A DNA stretch of 64,000 nt from Sphaerisporangium cinnabarinum. Lineage in GTDB: Bacteria > Actinomycetota > Actinomycetes > Actinomycetales > Cellulomonadaceae. The stretch covers positions 1-64,000 of the forward strand of contig QAPD01000003.1 of the NCBI GenBank assembly GCA_003052455.1. The letters run 5' to 3'. Each line of letters begins with the position of its first letter. The first letter of the stretch is position 1. A program made the translations under genes and the position numbers. This document shows positions 48,706 to 59,348 of the stretch, piece after piece. Below the pieces are notes generated by a model, which had not been told where the DNA came from, searched no databases, and saw only the letters and a list, made by a program, of their open reading frames with translations.

Positions 48706-49560
48706 CTACGCTCCGGTGCGCGCGTCGTCGGGACGCTGCCGAGGCGCGCTCCCGGCCGGGCCATACCGCGTGACTGCCGACCGGAAGAACTCTCCCGCCA
48801 CCGAGCGAGCCGTCAGGGGCTCGGCTCCCGGCACCGTCGCGGCCGCCGAGGCGGCGGCGAGCTCGTCGTCGACGAACCGGCCGAGCACCGCCGGGACGGG
48901 GCCCGCACCCATCTCGCGCGAGACCGCCTTGAGCGCGACGAGCTCGGCCGCCTCGCGGACCACCGCGCTCGGTGCCTCGCCCTCGTCGAGCAGCGTCGCG
49001 AGGCGCATGGGCGGGACGGCGTCCGGCCGCACGCGCAGCCAGCGCAGCGTCGCCGCCGGACGCAGGACGTAGAAGAGCTTCTTGAGCGGCACCTCCTGCG
49101 CCGCCCACCAGCGCTCCCGCTGGCCGAGCGCGACGTGCAGGTAGTGCCGCCGCAGGGCGTCGCGGTGGACCACCCGCTCGGCGAGCGCGAGCAGGTCCGC
49201 CCGGAACGCGGCGTCGCCGCGGTACACGATCGGCGAGCGCAGCCACTCCAGCAGCGTCGCGTTCCCGCGCACGAGCAGACGCACCGCCTTGACGAGGTCC
49301 CACCCGTTGACGTCCAGCACCGCGTCGAGCGGCGTCTCGACGACGTCGCGCCGCGGCCAGGGGTCGAGGTAGTCGGCCGCGGAGCGCACGTAGACGAAGC
49401 GGCAGTCGTAGTCCGAGTCCGGCGACGGGAACCCCCACGCCCGGCTGCCGCTCTCCACCGCGAGCGGGACCGCGACGCCCTCGTCGCGCACGACGGCGTC
49501 CAGCCGCGCGTCGACCCGACGCACGACCGCGGGGTCCAGGGACGCAGGCACGGCACGCAT
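48706..49560 (-). CDS. Predicted nucleotidyltransferase (RlaP/YcgL-like, PF10127 type)
   Basis: The 284-residue protein carries the polymerase-beta-like nucleotidyltransferase motif ESGSRAWGFPSPDSDYDCRFVY (about 36-57), with GSRAWGF and the D-x-D-x-R catalytic residues, followed by the family's helical domain with LLEWLRSPIVY and LKKLFYVLRPAATLRWL. Relatives are proposed to act in RNA repair or modification, but the substrate here is not known. The ATG at 49560 begins right before the conserved helix. It is probably co-transcribed with the small gene downstream. Confidence 0.88.
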   Translation of the reverse strand: MRAVPASLDPAVVRRVDARLDAVVRDEGVAVPLAVESGSRAWGFPSPDSDYDCRFVYVRSAADYLDPWPRRDVVETPLDAVLDVNGWDLVKAVRLLVRGNATLLEWLRSPIVYRGDAAFRADLLALAERVVHRDALRRHYLHVALGQRERWWAAQEVPLKKLFYVLRPAATLRWLRVRPDAVPPMRLATLLDEGEAPSAVVREAAELVALKAVSREMGAGPVPAVLGRFVDDELAAASAAATVPGAEPLTARSVAGEFFRSAVTRYGPAGSAPRQRPDDARTGA

Positions 49561-49621
49561 GCCGCGAGGGTAGGGGTGCGCCGCGGGCCGTGTCGCGGGC
49601 TTTCCCGGAGGCGCAGGACGA

Positions 49622-49660
49622 CCGACGGCGGCGCCCCCACGCAGGGGGCGCCGCCGTCGG
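49622..49660 (-). terminator. Hairpin terminator of pyk
   Basis: A perfect 17-base stem (49,622-49,638 with 49,644-49,660, five-base loop ACGCA) lies 58 bases past the pyk stop and 62 bases before the nucleotidyltransferase start. It is very strong but has no T-run, like other hairpins here. Confidence 0.75.
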
Positions 49661-49717
49661 GCAGCACGAGCGCCTGGGTCGGGCGCGCGGCGTCAGCTCC
49701 GGTGAGAGCTCCGGACG

Positions 49718-51148
49718 TCAGTTCCGGGTGTCGGAGTGGTCGCCGATCTTGTGCACGAGGATCGAGTTCGTCGTGCCCGGCTGGCCCACAGGGGCGCCGG
49801 AGACGACGACCACGAGGTCGCCGACCTCGGCGAGGCCGTTGGCCTGCAGGGTCGTGTCGACCTGGCCGACCATCGCGTCGGTGTTCTCCACCTCGGGCAC
49901 CTGGTACGTCTGGGTGCCCCACGTGAGCGACAGGACGTTGCGCACGTGCTCGCGCGGCGTGAACGCGAGCAGCGGGATGGACGAGCGCAGGCGCGACATG
50001 CGGCGCGCCGAGTCGCCCGACTGCGTGAACGTCGCGAGGTACTTCGCACCGAGGATCTCGCCGATCTCGGCCGCCGCGCGCGTGATGGCGCCACCGCGGG
50101 TGTGCGGGGTCGAGCCGAGCGGCGCGATGCGCTCGCGGCCCGCCTCCTCCGTCGCCTCGATGATCCGGGCCATCGTCTGGACCGTGAGGATCGGGTACTC
50201 GCCCACGCTCGTCTCGCCCGAGAGCATGACCGCGTCGGCGCCGTCGAGGACGGCGTTGGCGCAGTCGGACGCCTCGGCGCGCGTCGGGCGCGGCGAGTTC
50301 GTCATGGACTCGAGCACCTGGGTGGCGACGATGACGGGCTTCGCGTTGCGACGCGCGAGCTCGACGATGCGCTTCTGGACGAGCGGCACCTGCTCCAGCG
50401 GGAGCTCGACCGCGAGGTCGCCACGGGCGACCATCACGCCGTCGAACGCGTCGACGATCTCGGCGAGGTTCTCGACGGCCTGCGGCTTCTCGATCTTCGC
50501 GACGACGGGGACCGTGCGGCCCTCCTCGTCCATGATCCGCTTGACGTCCTCGAAGTCCTTCGCGGACCGCACGAACGACAGCGCGATGATGTCGGCGCCG
50601 AGCGCGAGGGCCCAGCGCAGGTCGTCCTGGTCCTTCTCGGAGAGCGCCGGCACGGAGACCGCGACGCCCGGGAGGTTCAGGCCCTTGTTGTTCGACACCG
50701 GGCCGGCGACCTCGACGCGCGTGACGACGCGCGGGCCCTCGACCGCGGTGACGCGGACGAGCACCTTGCCGTCGTCGATGAGGATCGGGTCGCCGACGCG
50801 GGCGTCGCCCGGCAGGCCCTTGTGCGTCGTGGAGACGAGCTCCTTGGTGCCGACGACGTCCTCGGTCGTGATCGTGAAGGTGTCACCCTCCTCGAGCCAG
50901 TGCTTCTCGTCTCCCGCGAAGCGGCCCAGACGGATCTTCGGCCCCTGGAGGTCGACGAGGACCGCCACGGAGCGGCCCGACTCGGCGGCGGCCTCGCGCA
51001 CGCCGTGGTAGACGGCCGCGTGCTCCTCGGCGCTGCCGTGGCTGCGGTTGATCCGCGCCACGTCCATGCCCGCGTCGACGAGCGCGCGGAGCTGCTCCTT
51101 CGACTCGGTCGCGGGTCCGATGGTGCAGACGATCTTTGCTCTGCGCAT
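49718..51148 (-). CDS. pyk: Pyruvate kinase
   Basis: Pyruvate kinase makes pyruvate and ATP from phosphoenolpyruvate. The 476-residue protein has TIGPATES near the N-terminus, ARINRSHG (the usual family residues are ARLNFSHG, so Leu-Asn-Phe is Ile-Asn-Arg here, typical of actinobacteria), VLVDLQGPKIR, the catalytic IEKPQAVENL (Lys) and VMVARGDLAVELPLEQVP, then MLSGETSVGEYP. Length is standard. It lies downstream of the glt genes with a 112-base gap. Confidence 0.96.
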   Translation of the reverse strand: MRRAKIVCTIGPATESKEQLRALVDAGMDVARINRSHGSAEEHAAVYHGVREAAAESGRSVAVLVDLQGPKIRLGRFAGDEKHWLEEGDTFTITTEDVVGTKELVSTTHKGLPGDARVGDPILIDDGKVLVRVTAVEGPRVVTRVEVAGPVSNNKGLNLPGVAVSVPALSEKDQDDLRWALALGADIIALSFVRSAKDFEDVKRIMDEEGRTVPVVAKIEKPQAVENLAEIVDAFDGVMVARGDLAVELPLEQVPLVQKRIVELARRNAKPVIVATQVLESMTNSPRPTRAEASDCANAVLDGADAVMLSGETSVGEYPILTVQTMARIIEATEEAGRERIAPLGSTPHTRGGAITRAAAEIGEILGAKYLATFTQSGDSARRMSRLRSSIPLLAFTPREHVRNVLSLTWGTQTYQVPEVENTDAMVGQVDTTLQANGLAEVGDLVVVVSGAPVGQPGTTNSILVHKIGDHSDTRN

Positions 51149-51168
51149 ATCTCCAGCCTCTAGTCTTC

Positions 51169-51189
51169 CGACCGGCCAGGGGCCGGTCG
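51169..51189 (-). terminator. Hairpin between gltD and pyk
   Basis: CGACCGGCC with GGCCGGTCG (51,169-51,177 and 51,181-51,189, loop AGG) forms a perfect 9-base stem. It may end the gltBD transcript or sit in the 5' leader of pyk, whose ribosome binding site lies just after it. Confidence 0.4.
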
Positions 51190-51260
51190 TCGCGGGGTGC
51201 CCCTCCCTAGGATGCCCCGCTCATCGTCCCGGCGCCGGACATCCGACGTCGGGGTGCACG

Positions 51261-52727
51261 TCAAGCGCGCAAGGACACGGTGTTCGCGCGCACGGGCGCG
51301 GGCAGCTCGGTCCCTCCCTGAAGGTAGGCGTCGACGGATGCCGCCGCCGCCCGCCCCTCGGCGATCGCCCACACGATCAACGACTGCCCACGACCGGCGT
51401 CGCCGGCCACGAAGACCCCGGGCAGCGACGACGCGAAGTCGTCGCCGCGCGCCACGAGGCCGCGCCCCGTGAGGTCCGCGCCCGTCTGGGTCGTGAGGGC
51501 AGCCGTCTCCGGCCCCGTGAAGCCCATCGCGACGAGCACGAGGTCCGCGGGGATCTCGCGCTCGGTGCCCTCCTTGGGCACGCGACGGCCGTCGGGCAGG
51601 TACTCGGTCTCCGCGACGCGCAGCGCGCGCACGGTCCCGTTCTCGTCGCCCAGGAACGCGACGGTCGACGCGAGGAACTCGCGCTCGCCGCCCTCCTCGT
51701 GGGACGAGGACACCTCGAACACGATCGGGTCCGTGGGCCACGGCTGGGTCGCGGACCGCTCGAGCGGCGGCTGCTTGCCGATCGCGAGCGTCGTGACGCT
51801 CGCCGCGCCCTGGCGCAGCGAGGTGCCGAGGCAGTCCGAACCCGTGTCGCCACCACCGATGACGATGACGTGCTTGCCGGTGGCCGTGATCTGGTCGGGC
51901 ACCTCGCGCCCGGCCACGACGGCGTTCGCCTGGTGCAGGAAGTCCATCGCGTAGTGGATGCCGCCCAGCTCGCGCCCCGGCACCGACAGGTCGCGCGGCA
52001 CGGTCGCGCCGGTCGCGACCACGACGGCGTCGTACCGCGCCCGCAGGTCGTCCCACGTGATGTCGACGCCGATCTCGACGCCGGGGCGGAACCGCGTGCC
52101 CTCGGCCTCCATCTGCGCGACGCGACGGTCGATGTGGTGCTTCTCGAGCTTGAAGTCGGGGATGCCGTAGCGCAGCAGACCTCCGACGGCGTCGTCGCGC
52201 TCGTAGACCGCGACGGTGTGCCCGGCGCGCGTGAGCTGCTGCGCGGCGGCGAGCCCGGCGGGACCGGACCCGACGACCGCGACCGTGAAGCCCGTGAGCC
52301 GCTGGGGCACCTGCGGCGTGACGTACCCGCGCTCGAACGCCTCGTCGATGATCGAGACCTCGACGTTCTTGATCGTCACCGGCGGCTGGTTGATGCCGAG
52401 CACGCAGCTCGACTCGCACGGCGCCGGGCACACACGACCGGTGAACTCCGGGAAGTTGTTCGTCTCGTGGAGGCGGTCGATCGCGTCGGCCCACTGCTCG
52501 CGGTAGACGAGGTCGTTCCACTCGGGGATGAGGTTCCCGAGCGGGCAGCCCTGGTGGCAGAACGGGATGCCGCAGTCCATGCAGCGGCCCGCCTGCTCCT
52601 TGAGGAACGGCTGCCCCTCCTCGAGGTGCGCGTGCACGTCCTTCCAGTCCCGCAGGCGCACGGCCACCGGGCGGTTGGGCGGGAGCTCGCGCTCCCGCAC
52701 CTTCAGGAATCCGCGGGGGTCAGCCAC
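51261..52727 (-). CDS. gltD: Glutamate synthase small subunit
   Basis: GltD oxidises NADPH and feeds electrons to GltB. The 488-residue protein has N-terminal cysteines for 4Fe-4S clusters ([18 protein letters not shown] and [11 protein letters not shown]), the FAD-binding motif [17 protein letters not shown] near residue 148 and the NADPH-binding motif [13 protein letters not shown] near 290. The GTG at 52727 lies inside the last codons of gltB (8-base overlap), so translation is coupled. Confidence 0.96.
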   Translation of the reverse strand: MADPRGFLKVRERELPPNRPVAVRLRDWKDVHAHLEEGQPFLKEQAGRCMDCGIPFCHQGCPLGNLIPEWNDLVYREQWADAIDRLHETNNFPEFTGRVCPAPCESSCVLGINQPPVTIKNVEVSIIDEAFERGYVTPQVPQRLTGFTVAVVGSGPAGLAAAQQLTRAGHTVAVYERDDAVGGLLRYGIPDFKLEKHHIDRRVAQMEAEGTRFRPGVEIGVDITWDDLRARYDAVVVATGATVPRDLSVPGRELGGIHYAMDFLHQANAVVAGREVPDQITATGKHVIVIGGGDTGSDCLGTSLRQGAASVTTLAIGKQPPLERSATQPWPTDPIVFEVSSSHEEGGEREFLASTVAFLGDENGTVRALRVAETEYLPDGRRVPKEGTEREIPADLVLVAMGFTGPETAALTTQTGADLTGRGLVARGDDFASSLPGVFVAGDAGRGQSLIVWAIAEGRAAAASVDAYLQGGTELPAPVRANTVSLRA

Positions 52728-55700
52728 GGGCCACCTCCAAGATCTGGTCCCACACGCCCGGCGCGGCCGGGTCGAGACCGGCCGACTCGGCCTTCTCGAG
52801 CGCCGAGCGCATGCGGGCGAAGTCGGTCGGCAGCACGCGCGTGAAGCGCTGCACCGCCGTGGTGAAGTCCTCGAGCAGCTCGGCCGCGAGCGGCGAGCCG
52901 GTCTCCTCGTGGTGACGGCGGACGAACTGCTCGACGACCTCGACCTCGGCGTCCTCGAGCGGGCTCAGCCCGAGCTCGCCGGTCGCGAGCGCGCTCGTGT
53001 TCACGGCGCTCTCGCGCAGGTCGAGCACGTAGGCGGTCCCACCGGACATGCCGGCGCCGAAGTTGCGCCCGGTCGGGCCGAGCACGACGACCGTGCCGCC
53101 CGTCATGTACTCGCACCCGTGGTCGCCCACGCCTTCGACGACGAGCGTCGCACCGGAGTTGCGCACGCCGAAGCGCTCGCCCACCCGGCCGCGCAGGAAG
53201 ATCTCGCCCGACGTCGCGCCGTAGCCGATGACGTTCCCGGCGACGACGTTGCTCGACCCGGTGAGGACCGCGTTGCGGTCCGGCCGCACGACGATCCGGC
53301 CGCCCGACAGGCCCTTGCCGACGTAGTCGTTCGCGTCGCCGAACAGGCGCAGCGTGACGCCGCGCGGGAGGAAGGCGCCGAGCGACTGGCCGGCGGACCC
53401 GGTGAGGGTGACGTCGATCGTGTCGTCCGGCAGGCCCTCGCCGCGGAAGCGCTTGGTCACCTCGTGGCCGAGCATCGTGCCGACCGTGCGGTTGACGTTG
53501 CGCACCGGCAGCGAGATCCGGACCGGCTCGCGCCGCTCGAGCGCGTCCTCGGCCAGCGCGACGAGCTGGTTGTCGAGCGCCTTCTCCAGGCCGTGGTCCT
53601 GCGTCGTGGTGTTCCGCAGCGACGCGCCCTCGACGGGGACGGGCTTCTCGAGGATGGGCGCGAGGTCGAGACCCTGCGCCTTCCAGTGGTCGATCGCCTG
53701 GCGCGTGTCGAGGTACTCGACGTGGCCGATCGCCTCCTCGATGCTCCGGAACCCGAGGCGCGCCAGGTACTCGCGCACCTCCTCCGCGATGAACTCGAAG
53801 AAGTTCACGACGAACTCCGGCTTGCCCGTGAACCGTGCCCGCAGCTCCGGGTTCTGCGTCGCGACGCCCACCGGGCACGTGTCCAGGTGGCACACGCGCA
53901 TCATGACGCAGCCCGAGACGACCATCGGCGCGGTCGCGAAGCCGAACTCCTCGGCCCCGAGCAGCGCGGCCACGACGACGTCGCGCCCGGTCTTCATCTG
54001 CCCGTCGACCTGCACGACGATGCGGTCGCGCAGGTTGTTCAGCACGAGGGTCTGCTGCGTCTCGGCGAGGCCGATCTCCCACGGCGTGCCGGCGTGCTTG
54101 AGCGACGTGAGCGGGCTCGCGCCCGTGCCGCCGTCGTGACCCGAGATGAGGACGACGTCCGCGTGCGCCTTGGACACGCCCGTCGCGACCGTGCCGACGC
54201 CGAACTCGGAGACGAGCTTGACGTGGACGCGCGCCGCCGGGTTCGCGTTCTTCGCGTCGTGGATGAGCTGCGCGAGGTCCTCGATCGAGTAGATGTCGTG
54301 GTGCGGCGGCGGCGAGATGAGGCCGACGCCCGGCGTCGAGTGCCGGGTCTTCGCGACCCACGGGTACACCTTGTGGCCCGGGAGCTGACCGCCCTCGCCG
54401 GGCTTGGCGCCCTGGGCGAGCTTGATCTGGATGTCGTCGGCGTTCGTCAGGTACTCGCTCGTGACGCCGAAGCGTCCCGACGCGATCTGCTTGACCTTCG
54501 AGCGACGCTCCGGGTCGTACAGACGCTCCGGGTCCTCGCCGCCCTCGCCCGTGTTCGACCGGCCGCCGAGGCGGTTCATCGCGATCGCGAGGGTCTCGTG
54601 CGCCTCGGCCGAGATGGAGCCGTAGGACATCGCGCCGGTGTTGAAGCGCTTGACGATCTCGCTCACGGGCTCGACCTCGTCGAGCGGGACCGCCGGGCGC
54701 TCGCCCTCGCGGAGCTCGAGGAGGCCGCGCAGCGTCATGAGCCGCGAGGACTGCTCGTCCACGCGGTGCGTGTACTCGCGGAAGATGTCGAACCGGCGCT
54801 CGCGCGTCGAGTGCTGGAGCCGGAACACCGTCTCCGGGTCGAACAGGTGCTCCTCGCTGTCGCGGCGCCACTGGTACTCGCCGCCCGTGGTGAGGCGGAC
54901 GTGCGGCCGGTGGTTGCCGGAGCGCGGGTAGGCGTCCACGTGGCGGGCCGCGACCTCGGCCGCGACGACGTCGAGCCCGATGCCGCTGAGGCGCGACGTC
55001 GTGCCCGTGAAGAACGCCTGCACGAGGTCGTGCGACAGACCCACGGCCTCGAAGACCTGGGCGCCGCGGTACGAGGAGATGGTCGAGATGCCCATCTTGC
55101 TCATGACCTTGAGGACGCCCTTGCCGAGACCCTTGATGAGGTTCGCGACGGCCTTGGCCGGGTCGACCGCGAGGTAGCCGCGGCGCGCGAGGTCCTCGAC
55201 GGTCTCCATGGCGAGGTAGGGGTTCACCGCGGCCGCGCCGTAGCCGATGAGGAGCGCGACGTGGTGCACCTCGCGCACGTCGCCCGCCTCGACGACGAGC
55301 GACACCTGCGTGCGCGTGTGGCGCCGCAGGAGGTGGTGGTGCACCGCGCTCGACAGCAGGAGCGACGGGATCGGCGCGTGCTCGGCGTCCGAGTCGCGGT
55401 CCGACAGCACGATGAAGCTCGCGCCGGCGGCGACGTGCGCGTCGACCTCGGCGAAGATCTCCTCGAGCCGGGCGAGCAGCGACTCGCCGCCGCCCGCGAC
55501 GCGGTACAGGCCCTTGATCGTCACGGCGCGGAAGACGCCCGCGAGGTTCGGGTCCTTGTCGACGCGGATGATCTTCGCGAGCTGGTCGTTGTCGAGCACC
55601 GGGAACGGCAGCATGAGCTTGCGCGCGTGCTCCGGGGTGTCGACGAGCAGGTTCGGCTCGGGGCCGATCGCGCCGCCGATCGACGTGACGAGCTCCTCGC

Positions 55701-57303
55701 GGATCGCGTCCAGCGGCGGGTTCGTGACCTGCGCGAACATCTGCGTGAAGTAGTCGAAGAGCAGGCGCGGCCGCTTCGCGAGGACCGCGATGGGCGTGTC
55801 GGTGCCCATGGCGCCCAGCGGCTCGGCGCCCGTGTTGGCCATCGGCGTGAGGATGACCTTGAGCTCCTCCTGCGTGTACCCGAAGGCACGCTGGCGGCGC
55901 TCGACCGACGCGGGGCTGTGCGCGACGTGCTCGCGCTCGGGCAGCTGGTCGAGGTAGACCGCGTTCTCCGCGACCCACCGCGCGTACGGGCGCTGCGCGG
56001 CGAGCTGGGACTTGATCTCCTCGTCCTCGATGATCCGGCCCTGGCCGGTGTCGACGAGGAACATGCGGCCCGGCTCGAGGCGGCCCTTGCGGACGATCGT
56101 CGCCGGGTCGAGGTCGAGCACGCCCGCCTCGCTCGCGAGCACGACGAGGCCGTCCTCCGTGACCCAGTAGCGCCCGGGGCGCAGGCCGTTGCGGTCGAGG
56201 ACCGCGCCGATGAGGGTGCCGTCGGTGAAGTTGAGGCACGCGGGGCCGTCCCACGGCTCCATGAGCGTCGAGTGGTACTCGTAGAACGCGCGCAGGTCCG
56301 GGTCCATCTCGGCGTGGTTCTCCCACGCCTCCGGGACCATCATGAGCACGGCGTGCGGCAGCGAGCGGCCCGACAGGTGCAGCAGCTCCAGCACCTCGTC
56401 GAAGCTCGCCGAGTCGCTGGAGCCGTCGGAGCAGACCGGCAGCAGCGGCGCGAGGTCGCCGAGGGCGTCGCTCGCGAGCGTGCCCTCGCGCGCGGCCATC
56501 CAGTTCCGGTTGCCGCGCACCGTGTTGATCTCGCCGTTGTGCGCGATCATCCGGAACGGCTGCGCGAGCGGCCAGGACGGGAACGTGTTCGTCGAGAACC
56601 GCGAGTGCACGAGCGCGATCTCGCTCGCGTACCGCGGGTCGGACAGGTCCGGGAAGAACGGCTCGAGCTGCGCCGTCGTGAGCATGCCCTTGTAGGTGAG
56701 CGTGCGGGCCGACAGCGACGCGAAGAAGAGACCGAGCTCGTTCTCCGCCCGCTTGCGCAGGCGGTAGGTCCGGCGGTCGAGGTCGACCCCGGCGAGCTCG
56801 CGCGACGGGTCGGCCACGACGACCTGACGGAACAGGGGCATCGACGCTCGGGCGCTCGGGCCGACGAGGTCGGCCGTCACGGGCACGTCGCGCCAGGCGA
56901 GGACCTCGAGCTTCTCCTCGGCGGCGATCGCCTCGACCGCGCGGGCCGTGGTCGCGGCCGCCTCGGGGTCCTGCGGGAGGAACGCCATGCCGATGGCGTA
57001 GTGCCCGGCGGGCGGGAGCTCGGCGTCGACCACGTCGCGGACGAAGGCGTCGGGGATCTGCGTGAGGATCCCCGCGCCGTCGCCGCTGTTCTCCTCGGCG
57101 CCGACCGCGCCGCGGTGGTCCAGGTTGAGCAGGGCCGTGAGCCCCGCGTCCACGATGTCGCGTCCGGGCGTGCCGCGGAGCGTCGCCACGAAGGCGACGC
57201 CGCACGCGTCGTGCTCGGCGGCGGGGTCGTACAGACCGGATGCCGTGGGAGGGGCGGACAGGGCGGGTGCCCGGTGCGCGTCCCGATACTGCGGCGTGGT
57301 CAT
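52720..57303 (-). CDS. gltB: Glutamate synthase large subunit
   Basis: GltB forms glutamate from glutamine and 2-oxoglutarate. The 1,527-residue protein has a 33-residue propeptide, then the N-terminal nucleophile Cys34 ([12 protein letters not shown]) of the glutaminase domain, the central domain, the FMN-binding synthase domain ([16 protein letters not shown]) with 3Fe-4S cysteines in [18 protein letters not shown], and the C-terminal GXGXG beta-helix ([17 protein letters not shown]). The ATG at 57303 is chosen from a GAGGACGG site upstream; another frame start 15 bases earlier is possible. It forms an operon with gltD. Confidence 0.97.
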   Translation of the reverse strand: MTTPQYRDAHRAPALSAPPTASGLYDPAAEHDACGVAFVATLRGTPGRDIVDAGLTALLNLDHRGAVGAEENSGDGAGILTQIPDAFVRDVVDAELPPAGHYAIGMAFLPQDPEAAATTARAVEAIAAEEKLEVLAWRDVPVTADLVGPSARASMPLFRQVVVADPSRELAGVDLDRRTYRLRKRAENELGLFFASLSARTLTYKGMLTTAQLEPFFPDLSDPRYASEIALVHSRFSTNTFPSWPLAQPFRMIAHNGEINTVRGNRNWMAAREGTLASDALGDLAPLLPVCSDGSSDSASFDEVLELLHLSGRSLPHAVLMMVPEAWENHAEMDPDLRAFYEYHSTLMEPWDGPACLNFTDGTLIGAVLDRNGLRPGRYWVTEDGLVVLASEAGVLDLDPATIVRKGRLEPGRMFLVDTGQGRIIEDEEIKSQLAAQRPYARWVAENAVYLDQLPEREHVAHSPASVERRQRAFGYTQEELKVILTPMANTGAEPLGAMGTDTPIAVLAKRPRLLFDYFTQMFAQVTNPPLDAIREELVTSIGGAIGPEPNLLVDTPEHARKLMLPFPVLDNDQLAKIIRVDKDPNLAGVFRAVTIKGLYRVAGGGESLLARLEEIFAEVDAHVAAGASFIVLSDRDSDAEHAPIPSLLLSSAVHHHLLRRHTRTQVSLVVEAGDVREVHHVALLIGYGAAAVNPYLAMETVEDLARRGYLAVDPAKAVANLIKGLGKGVLKVMSKMGISTISSYRGAQVFEAVGLSHDLVQAFFTGTTSRLSGIGLDVVAAEVAARHVDAYPRSGNHRPHVRLTTGGEYQWRRDSEEHLFDPETVFRLQHSTRERRFDIFREYTHRVDEQSSRLMTLRGLLELREGERPAVPLDEVEPVSEIVKRFNTGAMSYGSISAEAHETLAIAMNRLGGRSNTGEGGEDPERLYDPERRSKVKQIASGRFGVTSEYLTNADDIQIKLAQGAKPGEGGQLPGHKVYPWVAKTRHSTPGVGLISPPPHHDIYSIEDLAQLIHDAKNANPAARVHVKLVSEFGVGTVATGVSKAHADVVLISGHDGGTGASPLTSLKHAGTPWEIGLAETQQTLVLNNLRDRIVVQVDGQMKTGRDVVVAALLGAEEFGFATAPMVVSGCVMMRVCHLDTCPVGVATQNPELRARFTGKPEFVVNFFEFIAEEVREYLARLGFRSIEEAIGHVEYLDTRQAIDHWKAQGLDLAPILEKPVPVEGASLRNTTTQDHGLEKALDNQLVALAEDALERREPVRISLPVRNVNRTVGTMLGHEVTKRFRGEGLPDDTIDVTLTGSAGQSLGAFLPRGVTLRLFGDANDYVGKGLSGGRIVVRPDRNAVLTGSSNVVAGNVIGYGATSGEIFLRGRVGERFGVRNSGATLVVEGVGDHGCEYMTGGTVVVLGPTGRNFGAGMSGGTAYVLDLRESAVNTSALATGELGLSPLEDAEVEVVEQFVRRHHEETGSPLAAELLEDFTTAVQRFTRVLPTDFARMRSALEKAESAGLDPAAPGVWDQILEVARG

Positions 57304-57399
57304 CAACACCGTCCTCACAGGCGCCCGACCGAGACGGCCGGGCTGGTTCCAGCTGGGGGGTTCGGGACGTCGTCGGCCCTGGTGGACATGACGGAACCA

Positions 57400-57415
57400 C
57401 CGGGCGGTCGCCCGG
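57400..57415 (-). terminator. Short hairpin between lgt and gltB
   Basis: CCGGGCG with CGCCCGG (57,400-57,406 and 57,409-57,415, two-base loop) lies 26 bases past the lgt stop. It could end the trp-lgt transcript. It is short, so read-through into gltB is possible. Confidence 0.4.
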
Positions 57416-57441
57416 CGGATTCGCCGTTGAGTGACGGAGGC

Positions 57442-58455
57442 TCAGCGACCGGGGTCTGGTCGCGCGGCATCTGCCTGCTCGGACTCCTCCGAGTCGTCGG
57501 AGTCCGCGGTCTTCTCGGGGTCCGCGGCGTCGGTCGACTCCTCGACCGGCTCCGTGGGCTCCGTGGCGGGCGCCTCGCCCGGCGCGTCGAGGGACACCGT
57601 CTCCTCGCGCCCGGGGTGGCGACGCCCGACAACGATAAACGCTACCAACGCACCGACTCCGACCAGGATCGAGGTCCAGACGTTCAGCCGGAGACCGAGG
57701 ACGAGCTCGGCCTCGTCGATGCGCAGCATCTCGATCCACACCCGACCGAGCGTGTAGACGAAGACGTAGAGCCAGAATACCCGACCATGACCGAGCCGGA
57801 ACCGACGGTCCAGGTAGATCAGGAGCAGGGCAGCGGCGATGTTCCAGACCATCTCGTAGAGGAACGTCGGGTGGAACAGCGTGCCCGGCGGGTAGCCGGC
57901 CGCGGCGGCGACCGAGTCGTCGACCCGCAGGCCCCAGGGCAGCGTCGTGGGCGAGCCGAACAGCTCCTGGTTGAACCAGTTGCCGAGGCGGCCCACGGCC
58001 TGCGCGAGCAGCAGGCCGGGGGCGAGCGCGTCCGCGAACGCCGGGAAGCTCACGCGCTGGCGCCGGCACCCGATGTACGCGCCGACGGCGCCGAGCGCGA
58101 CCGCGCCCCAGATGCCGAGGCCGCCCTCCCACACGTACAGCGCGCGGACGGGATCCCCGTTCGGGCCCCAGTACGGGTCGGGCGTCGAGAAGACGTGGTA
58201 GAGCCGCCCGCCGACGATCCCGAACGGGACCGCCCAGAAGGCGATCTCCAGGACGTCGTCGGCCTCTCCCCCGCGCTCGACCCAGCGGCGGCGCGTGAGC
58301 CACAGGGCGACGCCGATCCCGGCGAGGATCGCGAGCGCGTAGGCGCGGATCGGGAACGGACCGAGGTACCAGGTGTGCTGGGGCGGGCTCGGGATCGCGG
58401 CGGGCAGGGCTCCCGCCGCCTCCACGAGCTGCCCGACGGCGAGCGCGGCGCTCAT
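57442..58455 (-). CDS. lgt: Prolipoprotein diacylglyceryl transferase
   Basis: Lgt attaches diacylglycerol to the lipobox cysteine of prolipoproteins at the membrane. The 337-residue protein has about seven transmembrane segments and the signature GRLGNWFNQELFG near residue 150, plus YHVFSTP and FLYEMVWN motifs. The last 55 residues are an acidic, disordered Glu/Asp/Ser/Ala tail common in actinobacteria. The ATG at 58455 overlaps the trpA stop (ATGA), the usual trp-lgt arrangement. Confidence 0.95.
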   Translation of the reverse strand: MSAALAVGQLVEAAGALPAAIPSPPQHTWYLGPFPIRAYALAILAGIGVALWLTRRRWVERGGEADDVLEIAFWAVPFGIVGGRLYHVFSTPDPYWGPNGDPVRALYVWEGGLGIWGAVALGAVGAYIGCRRQRVSFPAFADALAPGLLLAQAVGRLGNWFNQELFGSPTTLPWGLRVDDSVAAAAGYPPGTLFHPTFLYEMVWNIAAALLLIYLDRRFRLGHGRVFWLYVFVYTLGRVWIEMLRIDEAELVLGLRLNVWTSILVGVGALVAFIVVGRRHPGREETVSLDAPGEAPATEPTEPVEESTDAADPEKTADSDDSEESEQADAARPDPGR

Positions 58456-59348
58456 GCGACCACCCCGCCGGGCGTCGTCGTCCCGGGTTCCGCGGCGCGG
58501 GCGGAGCGCACCCCGGCGGCCAGCGAGGCGGCGACCGTGCGGAGCGCGGCGAGCCGCTCGTCCCACGGCGCGTCGCCCAGCAGGGGTCGGACGAACGCCG
58601 AGCCGACGATGACGCCGTCGGCGTAGCGCGCGACCTCCGCGGCCTGCTCGGCCGTGGAGACGCCGAGGCCGACGCACACGAGCTCGGCGCCCGCCGCGCG
58701 CGTGTCGGCGACGAGCCGCGCGGCCTGGGGCCCGACGGCGGCGCGCACGCCCGTGACGCCCATCGTGGAGGCGGCGTAGACGAAGCCGCGCGACGCTCGC
58801 GCCGTGAGCTGCAGGCGCTCCGGCGTCGAGCTCGGCGCGACGAGGAACACGCGGTCGAGACCGTGCGCCTCGGCGGCGTCCAGCCAGTCGCGGCCCTCGT
58901 CGGGGACGAGGTCGGCCGTGATGAGGCCGGCTCCCCCGGCCGCGGCGAGGTCGCGTGCGAACGCGTCGACGCCGTAGCGCAGCACGGGGTTCCAGTACGT
59001 CATGACGAGCACCGGCACGCGGCCGCCGGTGCGCTCCGTGACGGCCGCGACGACGCGGAAGACGTCGGCGACGCGCGCGCCGCCGTCGAGCGCCGCCTGA
59101 GCAGCGGCCTGGATGACCGGGCCGTCCATGACGGGGTCCGTGTAGGGGATGCCGAGCTCGAGCACGTCGACGCCCGACTCGACGAGCGCGAGCGCCGCCT
59201 CGACGGAGCGCTCGACCGTCGGGAACCCGACGGGCAGGTAGCCGACGAGCCCCGCGCGTCCCTCCGCGCGCAGCTCGAGCAGGCGACGCGCGGTGGCCGA
59301 CGCCGTCGCCGGCGCCCCGGGTGCGTCCTGGGTCTGGGCGGCGCTCAC
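58452..59348 (-). CDS. trpA: Tryptophan synthase alpha subunit
   Basis: TrpA cleaves indole-3-glycerol phosphate and passes indole to TrpB. The 298-residue TIM barrel has catalytic Glu64 ([11 protein letters not shown]) and Asp75 (VMDGPVIQ), plus [11 protein letters not shown] and [12 protein letters not shown] with VGSAFVRP near the phosphate-binding end. The GTG at 59348 overlaps the trpB TGA, so the two subunits are coupled. Confidence 0.95.
   Translation of the reverse strand: MSAAQTQDAPGAPATASATARRLLELRAEGRAGLVGYLPVGFPTVERSVEAALALVESGVDVLELGIPYTDPVMDGPVIQAAAQAALDGGARVADVFRVVAAVTERTGGRVPVLVMTYWNPVLRYGVDAFARDLAAAGGAGLITADLVPDEGRDWLDAAEAHGLDRVFLVAPSSTPERLQLTARASRGFVYAASTMGVTGVRAAVGPQAARLVADTRAAGAELVCVGLGVSTAEQAAEVARYADGVIVGSAFVRPLLGDAPWDERLAALRTVAASLAAGVRSARAAEPGTTTPGGVVA

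Noticed and set aside
52528-58626. A 2,032-codon open frame on the plus strand opposite gltB and lgt.
   Set aside because: It is an antisense shadow caused by very high third-position GC; the minus strand there encodes complete gltD, gltB and lgt with all motifs, and the plus-strand product is a Arg/Val/Asp-rich non-protein-like sequence.
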